Assembly (NCBI RefSeq): GCF_009725755.1
Contig: NZ_WNIJ01000003.1
Coordinates: forward strand, 1 to 64,000
Direction: 5' to 3'
DNA: 64,000 nucleotides
DNA from: Bombella sp. ESL0385
Lineage (GTDB): Bacteria; Pseudomonadota; Alphaproteobacteria; Acetobacterales; Acetobacteraceae
Shown here: positions 44,189 through 53,746 of the stretch, in pieces
Numbering within the stretch: the first letter of the stretch is position 1
Layout of the letters: each line of letters begins with the position of its first letter
Made by a program: the position numbers and the translations under genes
Notes under the pieces: model-generated
What the model saw: the letters and a program-made list of their open reading frames with translations, nothing else
Database searches by the model: none
What the model was told of the DNA's origin: nothing

Positions 44189-46009
44189 TTAGCCCTTCGC
44201 ACCGCGTGCCGCACGCTTACGCTCGTGCGGGTCCAGATACCGCTTACGCAGACGAATCGCAGAAGGTGTGACCTCCACCAGCTCATCATCCTCAATGTAA
44301 GCAATGGCCTGCTCAAGGCTCATCTTACGCGGAGGAACCAGCACAACGGCGTCATCCTTGCCAGAGGCCCGCATGTTCGTAAGCTTCTTCTCACGCACGG
44401 CATTCACCTCTAGGTCATTCTCACGGGAATGTTCACCCAGAATCATGCCAACGTAAATCTTCTCACCCGCATCCACAAAAAGTGTCCCACGGTCCTGAAG
44501 CGAGAACAACGCATATGGAGTCGTTGCACCATCTTCAGCAGAGATGAGGGAGCCATTACGGCGGCCTTCAATCGCACCAGCGTGAGGCTGATAGGAATGG
44601 AAAAGACGGTTCATCAACCCAGAGCCACGTGTATCGGTGAGGAACTCACCATGATAGCCAATCAACCCACGCGATGGGATCATGAAGGTAAGACGAACTT
44701 TATCCCCACCGGATTGACGCATATCCTGCATCACACCCTTACGCAGAGACATCTTCTCCACCACAACGCCGGAATAAGGCTCGTCCACATCGATGACGAC
44801 CTCCTCAAACGGCTCCTCCTGCTCGCCTGTCTCCGGATTCTCACGGAACAACACGCGAGGCCGACCAATGGTCAGCTCAAAGCCTTCACGGCGCATATTC
44901 TCAATCAATACGCCAAGCTGAAGCTCACCACGGCCTGCGACCTCAAAAGCCTCACTCTCTGGGCTTTCTGTCACCTTAATAGCCACATTACCTTCCGTCT
45001 CCTTAAAGAGGCGGTCACGAATCTGGCGAGAGGTCACCTTCTTGCCCTCACGCCCCCCGAGCGGACCATCATTAATACGGAAGGTCATAGAGAGAGTCGG
45101 CGGGTCAATCGGTGTGGAGGGCAGCGGCTCCTCAACAGAAGGCTCGGCCAATGTATCAGGAATCGTAGCTTCAGAGAGGCCAGCAATCGCAACAATATCG
45201 CCCGCCTCAGCTTCCTCAACAGGCACACGCTCCAACCCACGGAAGGAGAGAAGCTTGGTGATGCGGCCTGTCTCGACCACACTTCCATCAGCCCGCAGCG
45301 CACGGATGGGCATGTTCACCTTCGCCCGCCCCTGCTCAATACGGCCTGTCAGGATACGGCCAAGGAAGTTATCGCTCTCCAAAATTGTGGAGACCATCGC
45401 GAAGGGCTTATCTTTATCCAGCCCGGGGCTGGGTACATGCTCTAAGATAAGGTCAAACAAGGCATGAAGATTCTCACGCGCGCCCTCTAGCTCCCGGTCT
45501 GCCCAGCCTTGGCGGCCAGACGCATAGAGCATCGGGAAGTCGAGCTGCTCATCATTCGCGCCCAATGCTGCAAAGAGGTCAAACACCTCATCATGCACCT
45601 CATCAGGGCGGGCATCGCCACGGTCCACCTTATTAACAACAACCATCGGGCGCAAACCACGGGCCAAAGCCTTACCCAACACAAACTTTGTTTGCGGCAA
45701 GGCCCCCTCGGCAGCGTCCACCAAAATCACAGCACCATCAACCATGCTCAGGATGCGCTCCACCTCGCCGCCAAAGTCGGCGTGGCCGGGTGTGTCGATG
45801 ATGTTAATGCGGGTATTCTTCCATACAACGGACGTACATTTGGCGAGGATAGTAATACCACGCTCACGCTCTAGGTCGTTGCTATCCATCGCCCGCTCGG
45901 TGACGGCTTGATTCTCGCGGAATGTGCCCGATTGCTGGAGAAGCTGATCCACCAGCGTTGTCTTCCCATGATCGACATGGGCAATAATGGCGATGTTACG
46001 GATGTCCAT
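44189..46009 (-). CDS. typA: translational GTPase TypA/BipA
   Basis: 606 residues. G1 AHVDHGKTTLVDQLL, G2 region RERGITILAKCTSV, G3 DTPGHADFG, G4 VVNKVDRGDARPDE, G5 YASGRQGWA, followed by EF-G-like domains III and V and the BipA-specific C-terminus (RGLIGYHGEFLTDTRGSGLM). It works on 50S assembly and stress or low-temperature translation. The ATG at 46009 begins the normal N-terminus MDIRNIAI; the binding site is weak. Confidence 0.96.
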   Translation of the reverse strand: MDIRNIAIIAHVDHGKTTLVDQLLQQSGTFRENQAVTERAMDSNDLERERGITILAKCTSVVWKNTRINIIDTPGHADFGGEVERILSMVDGAVILVDAAEGALPQTKFVLGKALARGLRPMVVVNKVDRGDARPDEVHDEVFDLFAALGANDEQLDFPMLYASGRQGWADRELEGARENLHALFDLILEHVPSPGLDKDKPFAMVSTILESDNFLGRILTGRIEQGRAKVNMPIRALRADGSVVETGRITKLLSFRGLERVPVEEAEAGDIVAIAGLSEATIPDTLAEPSVEEPLPSTPIDPPTLSMTFRINDGPLGGREGKKVTSRQIRDRLFKETEGNVAIKVTESPESEAFEVAGRGELQLGVLIENMRREGFELTIGRPRVLFRENPETGEQEEPFEEVVIDVDEPYSGVVVEKMSLRKGVMQDMRQSGGDKVRLTFMIPSRGLIGYHGEFLTDTRGSGLMNRLFHSYQPHAGAIEGRRNGSLISAEDGATTPYALFSLQDRGTLFVDAGEKIYVGMILGEHSRENDLEVNAVREKKLTNMRASGKDDAVVLVPPRKMSLEQAIAYIEDDELVEVTPSAIRLRKRYLDPHERKRAARGAKG

Positions 46010-46151
46010 AGACGATCTTTCAGGAAATAACAGAGTAAAACAGAATGATGCCCTTACTGCACCGAAACTGATTTTTTTGCAAATCCGAACCGTGTATGAG
46101 ACGAGCATAAACATAGATTTTATGCCATAACCCCAGATAAAGGAGGCCCTT

Positions 46152-46634
46152 ATGAGCCATCCCCCACGCCCAACGGCCCCCGGCACAGATGCCCTAAGCC
46201 AGCTCGGCCGCCAAACTATCCAACCGGAGTCGCCTGATAAAGCGGAGCTAGAGCGCGTCCCCGCCCCTCATAAGGGGCGGCGTTATGTTGTCCGTTTTAC
46301 CGCACCAGAGTTCACCTCCCTCTGCCCGGTGACAGGCCAGCCAGATTTTGCCCATATCGTCATCGACTATATCCCACGCGATTGGATTGTAGAGAGCAAA
46401 TCCCTCAAGCTCTATCTTACCAGCTTCCGCAATCATGGAGCCTTTCATGAGGATTGCTCCGTTACAATCGCCACACGCCTTGTAGAATTGCTAGACCCAG
46501 AATGGCTCCGCATCGGGGCTTATTGGTACCCGCGCGGGGGTATGCCGATTGATGTTTTCTGGCAAACAGGCCCTGCCCCTACAGAGGTTTGGATTCCCCC
46601 TCAAGATGTGCCCGGTTATCGGGGGCGTGGCTAA
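46152..46634 (+). CDS. queF: NADPH-dependent 7-cyano-7-deazaguanine reductase QueF
   Basis: 160 residues, the short unimodular type. Catalytic Cys in [16 protein letters not shown], and [20 protein letters not shown] with HED. It reduces preQ0 to preQ1 in queuosine synthesis. AAAGGAGG precedes the ATG. No other queuosine gene is nearby, and I could not see a preQ1 riboswitch in the 142-nt upstream gap. Confidence 0.94.
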   Translation: MSHPPRPTAPGTDALSQLGRQTIQPESPDKAELERVPAPHKGRRYVVRFTAPEFTSLCPVTGQPDFAHIVIDYIPRDWIVESKSLKLYLTSFRNHGAFHEDCSVTIATRLVELLDPEWLRIGAYWYPRGGMPIDVFWQTGPAPTEVWIPPQDVPGYRGRG

Positions 46635-46646
46635 GCCGCTCTCCCC

Positions 46647-47957
46647 TTAAAAACCGAGTGTAACATCACCGCCAATCAAAATACGATTCTGATGCCGGAA
46701 ATCCGCAAAGGGCCGCGTGTTGTTTAAAGAGCGGTCAAAGCGGATTTCTGGCCGAATTTGCAGCAATTTTACATGATGGCCAAGCTGCGGCCGCCATACC
46801 GCATTGAGGGAAAAATCCCCATAAGTGGTCGCTGGTGCGCTATAAGTCCGCGCCGGTAAACCCAATAGGGCGCGCCCATAAGAGCCATCCTCTGGATATT
46901 GCACGATGAATTGCCCTGTCGAATCCCGATAGACTTCCGCGCGCGCGTTAAAGGTTAGGCTAGAAGTCGCCGCATAAGCCCCCCAGAGGACGCCGCTCCA
47001 TGTATTGGCCTCCAACCCTTCATCATGGACCTGTGTGGCCTCGGCTGTGAGGCTCCATTTAGGAGTAATCTGCCATGTCGCATTCAGGTCATTCCAGTAA
47101 CGTTGCGCTTCATGCGCACGATGAGTCCCCAACTGGCGGCGCGCATCCTCCGGCCCGACACGCAGCAGATAGGTTACCGATACCGCTCCCCCGGCAAGCT
47201 GGCTGGCATTAAACCCCACATAGCCAGCAGGACGCCCATTATTATTCCCACGGCCAAAGGATTTTTGATTCCCCGCATCTACACCAAACAACACCGCATA
47301 ATGTGAGTTAAGATGCCATTGCCCATAAAACCCAACATGCTCAAACGGGTTAGAATATTGCGCGGTATAGGTCATCGTATAAAACGCACGCCCTGCCGGG
47401 TTTAGCACCTCTACCCCCATAGGGGAGGCGAGAATACCCGCCTGGACATCCAGCCCTTCCTTCGTCAACCACGGCATATGCAGAGCAATATTGGCTTGAA
47501 TGGGCGTGATTTGATAGCGATCATGCTTCAGCCAACGATCAGAAATCCCCGTGATGACATAAGCCCGCGCATCCGAGCCATAGAGCATCTGAATATTCGC
47601 CCCTAACCCGTAGCCTCCGCCAATAGGATCAACCGGTTTGGTGATGGTCAACGCCACCTGATTCAGCAACCCTGTATCGCTATGTGATTGCAAAAGCTGA
47701 CCAAAGTTCATCCCGTTATGAGGGTGCCCACTATTGGCCATAGCCCCCGCCTCTAGCTGAAGGCCGACATCAATATCGGAGAACCAAGTCTTCGTCTCCG
47801 TTTTCGCTGCAACAGGCTGCCCCGTAGCTGAAGCAGACACAATAGGAGCCGAGGAGAGCGTCCCTCCCTGCTCTGGGGGAGCAGCAAAAGCAGCCTGCCC
47901 CTCATAACCAGCCGTACCACATAGCCCCATCACCAGAAGATACCGCCAGTTCCACAT
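46647..47957 (-). CDS. outer-membrane beta-barrel porin (BBP2-like)
   Basis: 436 residues. Signal peptide (YLLVMGLCGTAGYEGQAAFA), a short linker, then alternating amphipathic strands rich in aromatic residues, ending in a C-terminal VTLGF with the terminal Phe required for barrel insertion. Motifs such as LNQVALTITKPVDP and MTYTAQYSNPFEHVGFYGQW fit the putative porin family BBP2. Substrate unknown. It ends 12 nt from the convergent queF and is downstream of an OprB gene by 76 nt, so the two may be co-transcribed. Confidence 0.8.
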   Translation of the reverse strand: MWNWRYLLVMGLCGTAGYEGQAAFAAPPEQGGTLSSAPIVSASATGQPVAAKTETKTWFSDIDVGLQLEAGAMANSGHPHNGMNFGQLLQSHSDTGLLNQVALTITKPVDPIGGGYGLGANIQMLYGSDARAYVITGISDRWLKHDRYQITPIQANIALHMPWLTKEGLDVQAGILASPMGVEVLNPAGRAFYTMTYTAQYSNPFEHVGFYGQWHLNSHYAVLFGVDAGNQKSFGRGNNNGRPAGYVGFNASQLAGGAVSVTYLLRVGPEDARRQLGTHRAHEAQRYWNDLNATWQITPKWSLTAEATQVHDEGLEANTWSGVLWGAYAATSSLTFNARAEVYRDSTGQFIVQYPEDGSYGRALLGLPARTYSAPATTYGDFSLNAVWRPQLGHHVKLLQIRPEIRFDRSLNNTRPFADFRHQNRILIGGDVTLGF

Positions 47958-48033
47958 GAAACGTCTCGCTTATTGTTTCGCTTGCGTAAGTATATCCTTT
48001 TCCGCAAAAACAAAACAACCGCAAAATAGGCCG

Positions 48034-49632
48034 TTAAAAGGCAATGGCCGTCTCAAGATCGATCAACATCGCATCTTTATAGCGTTTAATGGCCCCGGGG
48101 TTCCAAAGATATTGCAAGCCGGGGCGCAAAAGCAGCCAACGAGCAGGCCGATAGCCGTAATTCAGCTCAATCGCTTCCTCAGAGTGAGGCGCGTACAGTC
48201 CCGCCCCACGGCCAGAGCGTTGGAGATGTTGAATCCAATGCGTCACTTTAGGATTCGCCCACAGGACCTTCATCCCCAGGCTGATTGTATCATCTGGGCG
48301 GCTTGCGAATGTCCCCTTCCGCGTAATACCGGCCGTCATATAATAGGGCGCAATAGCCGTGCGCGGGTCCCCCCAAGTAAAGGAGCCAAAAAACGCCGTC
48401 CCACGATGCGGGTCTGCCTCATCGCGCTGTAACATCCGGTCAAATTGAAACCACCCACCAAAACGACCACGCACCTTAGTAAGCGGGGCTCCCTCCGCAG
48501 CTGAAGGGGGAATCCCGTAAGTGCCCATCTGACCGTATACATTCTTCACCTCAGAAGTATCCCAATAACCGCCCACCTTCACATTGGTTTGCAGCGGGCC
48601 GCTATAATCATCCTCTCCCCCTTGGTGCCAGCCTAACTGAAAGGGCAGAAACGTCCCTGTCGCCCCGTGTAGATTCATCTTCCAACCATTACGCACGCCA
48701 GAGATGGTTGGGTCCACGCTATACACCCCAAATTGCACCAGATAATGATCATTCCCCGCAGGGAAAAACTTTACCCATGCCCCCGGATGCGCCGTAGGGT
48801 AAAACCCATAACCTGAGTTCATCGCGATGGATTGGGGCATCCCGCAAATGCCGTTATTTTGAAATTGGCAATATAAGTTCGCCCCCCAATAGGTGGAGGA
48901 TTGCTCGAAGTCATTCTCGGTATTAATTTCACCAATTTCAGTCTGGACGTAGTGATTCCAGTGCATTTCCCAGCTTAACCGCCCTAAGCGCATAGTCTCA
49001 CCTGCGCCATAAATCTCCATCGGGCTGTTAATCACAGGCAAGGTATTCCCCAACCCTGCCCCCTGCCGCGCAAGAGTCAGGAAATGCAACACACCGGCAT
49101 TGAACTCTAACCCCGCTAACTTCTTTAGGTCAAAATCAATCGATAGAGCTTCCTCATCGGCGTAACGTGCTGCGCGGGACTTCCCACCAAACGGATTGCC
49201 CGCAGAATCAGAAAAATACCGCCCGCTAACGCTCACACCATGGTCAGACAACCATGTACGCGCACCCCACGGATCCCCAAAAAAACCATCCTGATTGATA
49301 AAGTCGTGCCAACTATTGGGTAGTAGCCCTTTTTGTCGCGCCGTTGGTGCTGGCTCCTCCACTGCCCCGCGTGAAAATGCATCACCGGGAATAGGTAATG
49401 GCATAGAGCCAAAAGCTTTTTCTTCATCCTGCGTTACATGCTCATGAGGGCTAGGCTTCAATAATACCGCCCGCACCTCCGCCTCAGCCGCTGCCGTGTT
49501 TGTGGCTATATCCGCCCCGTTATGAGGTGAATCATCCGGGGCAGTGGTGTGCGCTAAAGCCCCATGGCAGCTCAGCAGCACACAAATGGCCCCCGCCATT
49601 GCTGCATTAGCTTTTTGCCATATTCCACACAT
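48034..49632 (-). CDS. carbohydrate-selective porin OprB
   Basis: 532 residues. Signal peptide (AAMAGAICVLLSCHGALA), an acidic linker, then OprB features: TWLSDHGVSVSGRYFSDSAG, EMHWNHYVQTEIGEINTEND, and the C-terminal IELNYGYRPARWLLLRPGLQ ending in Phe. OprB porins admit glucose and other sugars and are abundant in acetic acid bacteria that oxidise sugars in the periplasm. The ATG at 49632 has AAAGG upstream; a GTG at 49638 is the alternative. Confidence 0.9.
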   Translation of the reverse strand: MCGIWQKANAAMAGAICVLLSCHGALAHTTAPDDSPHNGADIATNTAAAEAEVRAVLLKPSPHEHVTQDEEKAFGSMPLPIPGDAFSRGAVEEPAPTARQKGLLPNSWHDFINQDGFFGDPWGARTWLSDHGVSVSGRYFSDSAGNPFGGKSRAARYADEEALSIDFDLKKLAGLEFNAGVLHFLTLARQGAGLGNTLPVINSPMEIYGAGETMRLGRLSWEMHWNHYVQTEIGEINTENDFEQSSTYWGANLYCQFQNNGICGMPQSIAMNSGYGFYPTAHPGAWVKFFPAGNDHYLVQFGVYSVDPTISGVRNGWKMNLHGATGTFLPFQLGWHQGGEDDYSGPLQTNVKVGGYWDTSEVKNVYGQMGTYGIPPSAAEGAPLTKVRGRFGGWFQFDRMLQRDEADPHRGTAFFGSFTWGDPRTAIAPYYMTAGITRKGTFASRPDDTISLGMKVLWANPKVTHWIQHLQRSGRGAGLYAPHSEEAIELNYGYRPARWLLLRPGLQYLWNPGAIKRYKDAMLIDLETAIAF

Positions 49633-49849
49633 ACACACGCCTTTATAGCCATTACGCGGATAAAACCGGGGCCTTCATAAAAAGAAGACCCCCACATACA
49701 ACCCCTCTATGCCAGCAAACCCTAAAACGCAGCAGCATGAAGGAAGGATACACTTCGTCCCCCTTTATATAAATTTTATCGTTCAATTCCAGTGGTGAAA
49801 TCTATTTATAAAGTAAGATACCGTCATAATCGGCGCATCCACCCTCTCC

Positions 49850-51388
49850 TTAAAGCCAATGAGCGCGCTCTAACCGGCGCAAAACAGGTAGCAACATCAC
49901 TAATACGCAACATAGCCCCACGCAGCCTAAAAAGAGGGTTCTAAACAACGCGCCATAACCGGCCATACCGCCGCTGCCATCAGCGGGTAAACTTGCTAAA
50001 TCTGCTACAAGACTACCAAGATACATCCCCACCCCCCAGAGGAGGAACAGCCCGCCCATTAATAGCGCGCTCACCCGCGCCGGGGCATAACGTGCAACAA
50101 TGGCAAGGCCTAGGCCAATCGTCAGCAACTCCCCAAGGGACATCGTGCCATAACCCGCCACCATAACCCATGGTGAAACAGGCCCTGTGCTCTGTGATGT
50201 CGCCACCCACCAAATAAGAAACGCCACCCCCACTAAAACATAACCACAGATAATCTTTACCGCTGGGGACGCGTCACGCCCTTTCATCGCACTCCGCCGG
50301 TAGAGCCACGCCAAAAACGGGCTAAAAAGCATAACGGAAATCGGGTTGAGGGCCTGAAACTGCCCCGCAGACATCGTAAAGAGCCGGTATGGCCCTAGCT
50401 GATACACACCAGAGACATCCCGCATCGCAAAAAGCGTTAGCGAAGTTTGCATTTGCTGATAAAAAATCTGGTAGGCCATCGTCTGAGTGGACAAGATATA
50501 AGTCAGCAACAAACCCGGCCGCTCTGTCTGCTCTGCTCGGAGATATAGCCACACCCATAAAAGGACCAAACCAAACCCAGCGATGATGATGCATAAGCGC
50601 ACTAATGCCGCACTATGCAACACCCATGTGCAAAACCCCCACACCACAATAAGCGCAAGCAACACGCCTGCACTCACCATCCCTTTGGATAACGGGCTTA
50701 CCAACCGTTCCACCAACGGCATGGAGGGCGGCTCCCCCACAGACTGAGAGGTCACAGATTCTGCACTACGTTGGGCGAGGAAGCGGCGCATATACCCGCC
50801 CTCTAAGGCGTAATAGCCCAGCCCAATCAACAACCCTACAACGCAAGCAAGAAACGCCACCGCCGCCCCGTAACGCTGCTGAAGCCACGGTGTCAGCAAC
50901 ATTGAAACGGTCGAGCCGACATTAATGGCCATATAATAAAGCGTAAAAGCAGCATCCAAGGCCGTGCCATCCCCCGCATAAATCCGCCGGACCAACGTCC
51001 CGGCATTGGGCTTAAACAAACCATTGGAGAGGGCAATTAATGTAAGGGCAGGCAAAAATACCATCTGATGCCCTAAGGAGAGGGCCAACAAACCATAGCC
51101 TATTGTTAAGCCAAAAGCCCCTAAAAGCATGGTCCGCCGTGTGCCTAAGCACTGGTCCCCCAGCAGCCCTCCCAAAACGGGAAGACTATACATAAGGAAG
51201 CCTAACCCCCCTTGCATGAGATTGACGTCATGATCACGCATATGAAGTTGCGCGACCATAAAGATCGTCAATACGGCCTGCATACCGTAATAGCCAAACC
51301 GCTCCCATAGCTCTATAGCCATGACAACAACAAAAGCCCGCCGCCGCGCGGAGAGGAATGTCACATCTAAGCGCGGAAGGTCAGACAT
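49850..51388 (-). CDS. POT-family proton-dependent di/tripeptide transporter
   Basis: 512 residues with about 14 hydrophobic segments. The PTR2 signature ELWERFGYYGMQAVLTIFM (ExxERFxYY) contains the proton-coupling residues, and FTLYYMAINVGSTVSMLL is the second family signature. It imports small peptides. It lies after the small membrane protein and DnaJ-like genes in the same direction; 217 nt separate it from the oprB start, with no gene there. Confidence 0.93.
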   Translation of the reverse strand: MSDLPRLDVTFLSARRRAFVVVMAIELWERFGYYGMQAVLTIFMVAQLHMRDHDVNLMQGGLGFLMYSLPVLGGLLGDQCLGTRRTMLLGAFGLTIGYGLLALSLGHQMVFLPALTLIALSNGLFKPNAGTLVRRIYAGDGTALDAAFTLYYMAINVGSTVSMLLTPWLQQRYGAAVAFLACVVGLLIGLGYYALEGGYMRRFLAQRSAESVTSQSVGEPPSMPLVERLVSPLSKGMVSAGVLLALIVVWGFCTWVLHSAALVRLCIIIAGFGLVLLWVWLYLRAEQTERPGLLLTYILSTQTMAYQIFYQQMQTSLTLFAMRDVSGVYQLGPYRLFTMSAGQFQALNPISVMLFSPFLAWLYRRSAMKGRDASPAVKIICGYVLVGVAFLIWWVATSQSTGPVSPWVMVAGYGTMSLGELLTIGLGLAIVARYAPARVSALLMGGLFLLWGVGMYLGSLVADLASLPADGSGGMAGYGALFRTLFLGCVGLCCVLVMLLPVLRRLERAHWL

Positions 51389-51445
51389 AAGGCCATGTTA
51401 CTCCATTACGAGGGAGAAACTACTATTCATCCCTTTACGCAAAAA

Positions 51446-51592
51446 TCAACCACCAGCGAGGTGAAACCCATCCACCAGCGCAACCCCTGCCAGACCTAGC
51501 AGGCACAGCCCCACCACAAAAACCACCGCAACCAAAAGGCCAAGCAGGTTCGATTGCCGAACACGTTGCCAAAAAGACATGCCCCACAACAT
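51446..51592 (-). CDS. putative 48-residue single-span membrane protein
   Basis: ATG at 51592 (or 51580, MSFWQRV) gives a short basic N-terminus and one strong membrane helix (LLGLLVAVVFVVGLCLLGLA), ending TGA at 51446. It begins 7 nt after the stop of the DnaJ-like gene, with AAAGGATAAG inside that gene's end as a possible binding site. Hydrophobic composition and position support a real gene; no family is recognised. Confidence 0.5.
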   Translation of the reverse strand: MLWGMSFWQRVRQSNLLGLLVAVVFVVGLCLLGLAGVALVDGFHLAGG

Positions 51593-51598
51593 GGCCAC

Positions 51599-52546
51599 TT
51601 ATCCTTTATTTGCTTCCGTCTCGGCTTCTTGCGCCTCTTTCTCCTCAGCTTCTCGCCGTATAAGGGCTTCAAGCTCTGGGGAGATTGTCCCAAGAACAAT
51701 GCGTAAGCTCACCAGCAAATTACCAGCCGGATGGGTCTTAGTCTCAGCGATGCCACGCCCGCTTAACCTAAGGATTGTCCCGCTATCGGAATGTGGCTTT
51801 ACCTTCAACGCCACGGTCCCGGCAGGGGTCCGCACATGAATCTTCCCCCCCAATATAGCGGTTGCTAAGTCAATATCCTGCACAACGCGGAGGTCCCGCC
51901 CCTCACGTTTATAATAGGGGTCCTCTGCGACATGGACCTTTAACAACACATCCCCCGCAGGGCCGGGGCGGCCATCCATACCGGGTTGCCCCGGCTCACC
52001 TTTGCCTTTTAAACGCAGAGTCTTACCGTCCTCAATCCCGGCGGGGATGCCAACTGAGACCTCACGCCCTCCGCCAAGACTTACCTCCCGGCGCGTCCCT
52101 AAGGCACATTCCTCCATACTAATCCGCAACTCGCCATGGAGGTCCTCACCACGGCGCGGCCGTGCAGAGCGGAAGCCACCCCCACCAAAGGCACCGCCAA
52201 AAATATCGCCTAAATCTTCCGCGGTGAAACTCCCCCCTTGGAAGCCCCCACCAAAACCACCAAAGCCACCACCGGGGCCAGCACCTGCCCCACCAAAACC
52301 ACCCCCAAAAGGACCACGCGGCTGGCCGTCCGCATCAATCTCGCCACGGTCAAACTGTCCGCGCTTTTCCTCATCCCCTAGGACTTCGTAAGCTTTACCA
52401 ATTTCCTTAAACCGTTCTTCCGCCTTAATATCACCGGGGTTACGGTCAGGGTGATATTGCTTAACTAAACGGCGATACGCACTCCGAATCTCTTTATCGG
52501 TGGCGGTATTGCTTACGCCAAGAACCTTGTAAGGGTCGGTTGCCAT
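51599..52546 (-). CDS. DnaJ-like co-chaperone (CbpA type, no zinc finger)
   Basis: 315 residues. J-domain with HPD (KQYHPDRNPGD, residues ~28-38), a long Gly/Phe-rich linker (residues ~75-130), and two C-terminal client-binding subdomains (VSVGIPAGIEDGKTLRLKGK, GDVLLKVHVAEDPYYKREGR). The CxxCxGxG zinc repeats of DnaJ are missing, so this is a class II J-protein. Partner is DnaK. The ATG shares a base with the stop of an upstream 52-codon gene (TAATG). Confidence 0.92.
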   Translation of the reverse strand: MATDPYKVLGVSNTATDKEIRSAYRRLVKQYHPDRNPGDIKAEERFKEIGKAYEVLGDEEKRGQFDRGEIDADGQPRGPFGGGFGGAGAGPGGGFGGFGGGFQGGSFTAEDLGDIFGGAFGGGGFRSARPRRGEDLHGELRISMEECALGTRREVSLGGGREVSVGIPAGIEDGKTLRLKGKGEPGQPGMDGRPGPAGDVLLKVHVAEDPYYKREGRDLRVVQDIDLATAILGGKIHVRTPAGTVALKVKPHSDSGTILRLSGRGIAETKTHPAGNLLVSLRIVLGTISPELEALIRREAEEKEAQEAETEANKG

Positions 52547-52704
52547 TATTGCCCTGTCGCCTCCAGATTCGTATCATCCAACAAATCAATCAACACCGCC
52601 AAAACGCGGTCCCGCCCATAACCTGCCGTCTCGGCCTCTTTAATGAGGCATTGCAAACGAGGACGCAAAAAATCAGCTGCTGATTCTGTCGATGCTTCAA
52701 CCAT
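52546..52704 (-). CDS. 52-residue protein translationally coupled to the DnaJ-like gene
   Basis: ATG at 52704, preceded by GAGAGAGG, reads MVEASTESAADFLRPRL, then a helical stretch (CLIKEAETAGYGRDRVLAVL) and ends TAA at 52546-52548. The TAATG junction with the J-protein start implies coupled translation. Codon use (GCG, CGC, CTG, GGG) fits the host. No family recognised; soluble, probably two helices. It may modulate the J-protein. Confidence 0.65.
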   Translation of the reverse strand: MVEASTESAADFLRPRLQCLIKEAETAGYGRDRVLAVLIDLLDDTNLEATGQ

Positions 52705-52795
52705 ATAAACCTCTCTCTCTTAAAAGAAGTGGGGTGTTTGTCAGATAAGGTCAATAGAGGATACAAACATTACCTATGCGTTTCCTTCCCCCATT

Positions 52796-53746
52796 ATGGC
52801 TTGCTTTATGACCACCCCACCCCGCCGCCTCATTATTACAGGGAGCGACCACCGCTATTTCCCGCTCCTCCAAGAGCTTGTGGCCTCCTTACGGCGTTTC
52901 CCTCATCTCGCAACGATAGAGATTGCCTGCATTGACGGCGGGCTAAAGCGAACGCAAATCCACTGGCTTAAACAACAGCATATCCTCCACCGCGCCCCGC
53001 GTCACTTTCCTCATGTCTCCCCGCGCGCCCTCCGCAAACGGCCTCATCTCGCCATTGAACTCTCTAAAATGGCACTTGACCAGCTTTTCCCTGATTATGA
53101 CACGCTATTATGGCTAGATGCCGATAGTTGGGTGCAGGATTGCTCCGCTATTGACCTCCTCCTCCGCGCTGCAGAGCAAAAGGGGCAACCCCTCGCCATC
53201 ATCCCGGAGCTTTTCCTCCATAAGCCGTTATTTCGGCTCCGCTGGCTTGCTTTTTCACTCACGCAGCTGCGCTCCATTCTTTATAAAAATGCCCGTATAG
53301 CGCGCCTGCCCCGCCATTTATGCCGCGCCATTGGGGTACGCCCCACCCTCAATGGCGGGGTCTTTGCCCTCTCCCGCACTGCACCGCACTGGCCGCGCTT
53401 ACGCTATTGGCAAGAACGTGTCTTACGCTATGGGAAGATATTTAGCTCCAGCCAACTCGCTTTTGCCTTAACCAGCTATCATGATAACTACCCCATCGCC
53501 TTTATGCCTACAGGGTGTAACTATCTCGGGCCATGGATGCTTCACCCGCAAACAAGTCAGCTCTGCGAGGTTACCTTCCCTCATAACCCGGTGGGGATTG
53601 TTCATCTCGCAGGATATGATGCCATGCGGCTAGACCCCAAGGTAACATTGACCATCCCAGACCTAAACGGCACCTCTCACGCCCTCAATCTACGCTTCCC
53701 CTTCATACAGATTCAGCAAGAGCAAAGCGGGAATCTTAACGCGTAA
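52796..53746 (+). CDS. putative GT-A glycosyltransferase
   Basis: 316 residues. RRLIITGSDHRYFPLLQELV at the N-terminus, metal-binding LLWLDADSWVQD (D-x-D), and TLNGGVFALSR with the QLAFALTSY region, a pattern seen in GT8-like glycosyltransferases acting on surface polysaccharides. No membrane segment. Start is uncertain: ATGs at 52796 and 52808, neither with a good binding site. The last 11 nt overlap the convergent efflux gene. Specificity unknown. Confidence 0.65.
   Translation: MACFMTTPPRRLIITGSDHRYFPLLQELVASLRRFPHLATIEIACIDGGLKRTQIHWLKQQHILHRAPRHFPHVSPRALRKRPHLAIELSKMALDQLFPDYDTLLWLDADSWVQDCSAIDLLLRAAEQKGQPLAIIPELFLHKPLFRLRWLAFSLTQLRSILYKNARIARLPRHLCRAIGVRPTLNGGVFALSRTAPHWPRLRYWQERVLRYGKIFSSSQLAFALTSYHDNYPIAFMPTGCNYLGPWMLHPQTSQLCEVTFPHNPVGIVHLAGYDAMRLDPKVTLTIPDLNGTSHALNLRFPFIQIQQEQSGNLNA

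Noticed and set aside
46010-46151. preQ1 riboswitch upstream of queF
   Set aside because: No recognisable preQ1 aptamer stem and A-rich tail could be traced in the 142-nt gap.
51496-51699. 67-residue basic open frame over the end of the DnaJ-like gene
   Set aside because: It is in another frame of the J-protein gene, has an atypical Lys/Arg/Trp/Cys composition and no binding site; the 48-residue frame at 51446-51592 is better supported.
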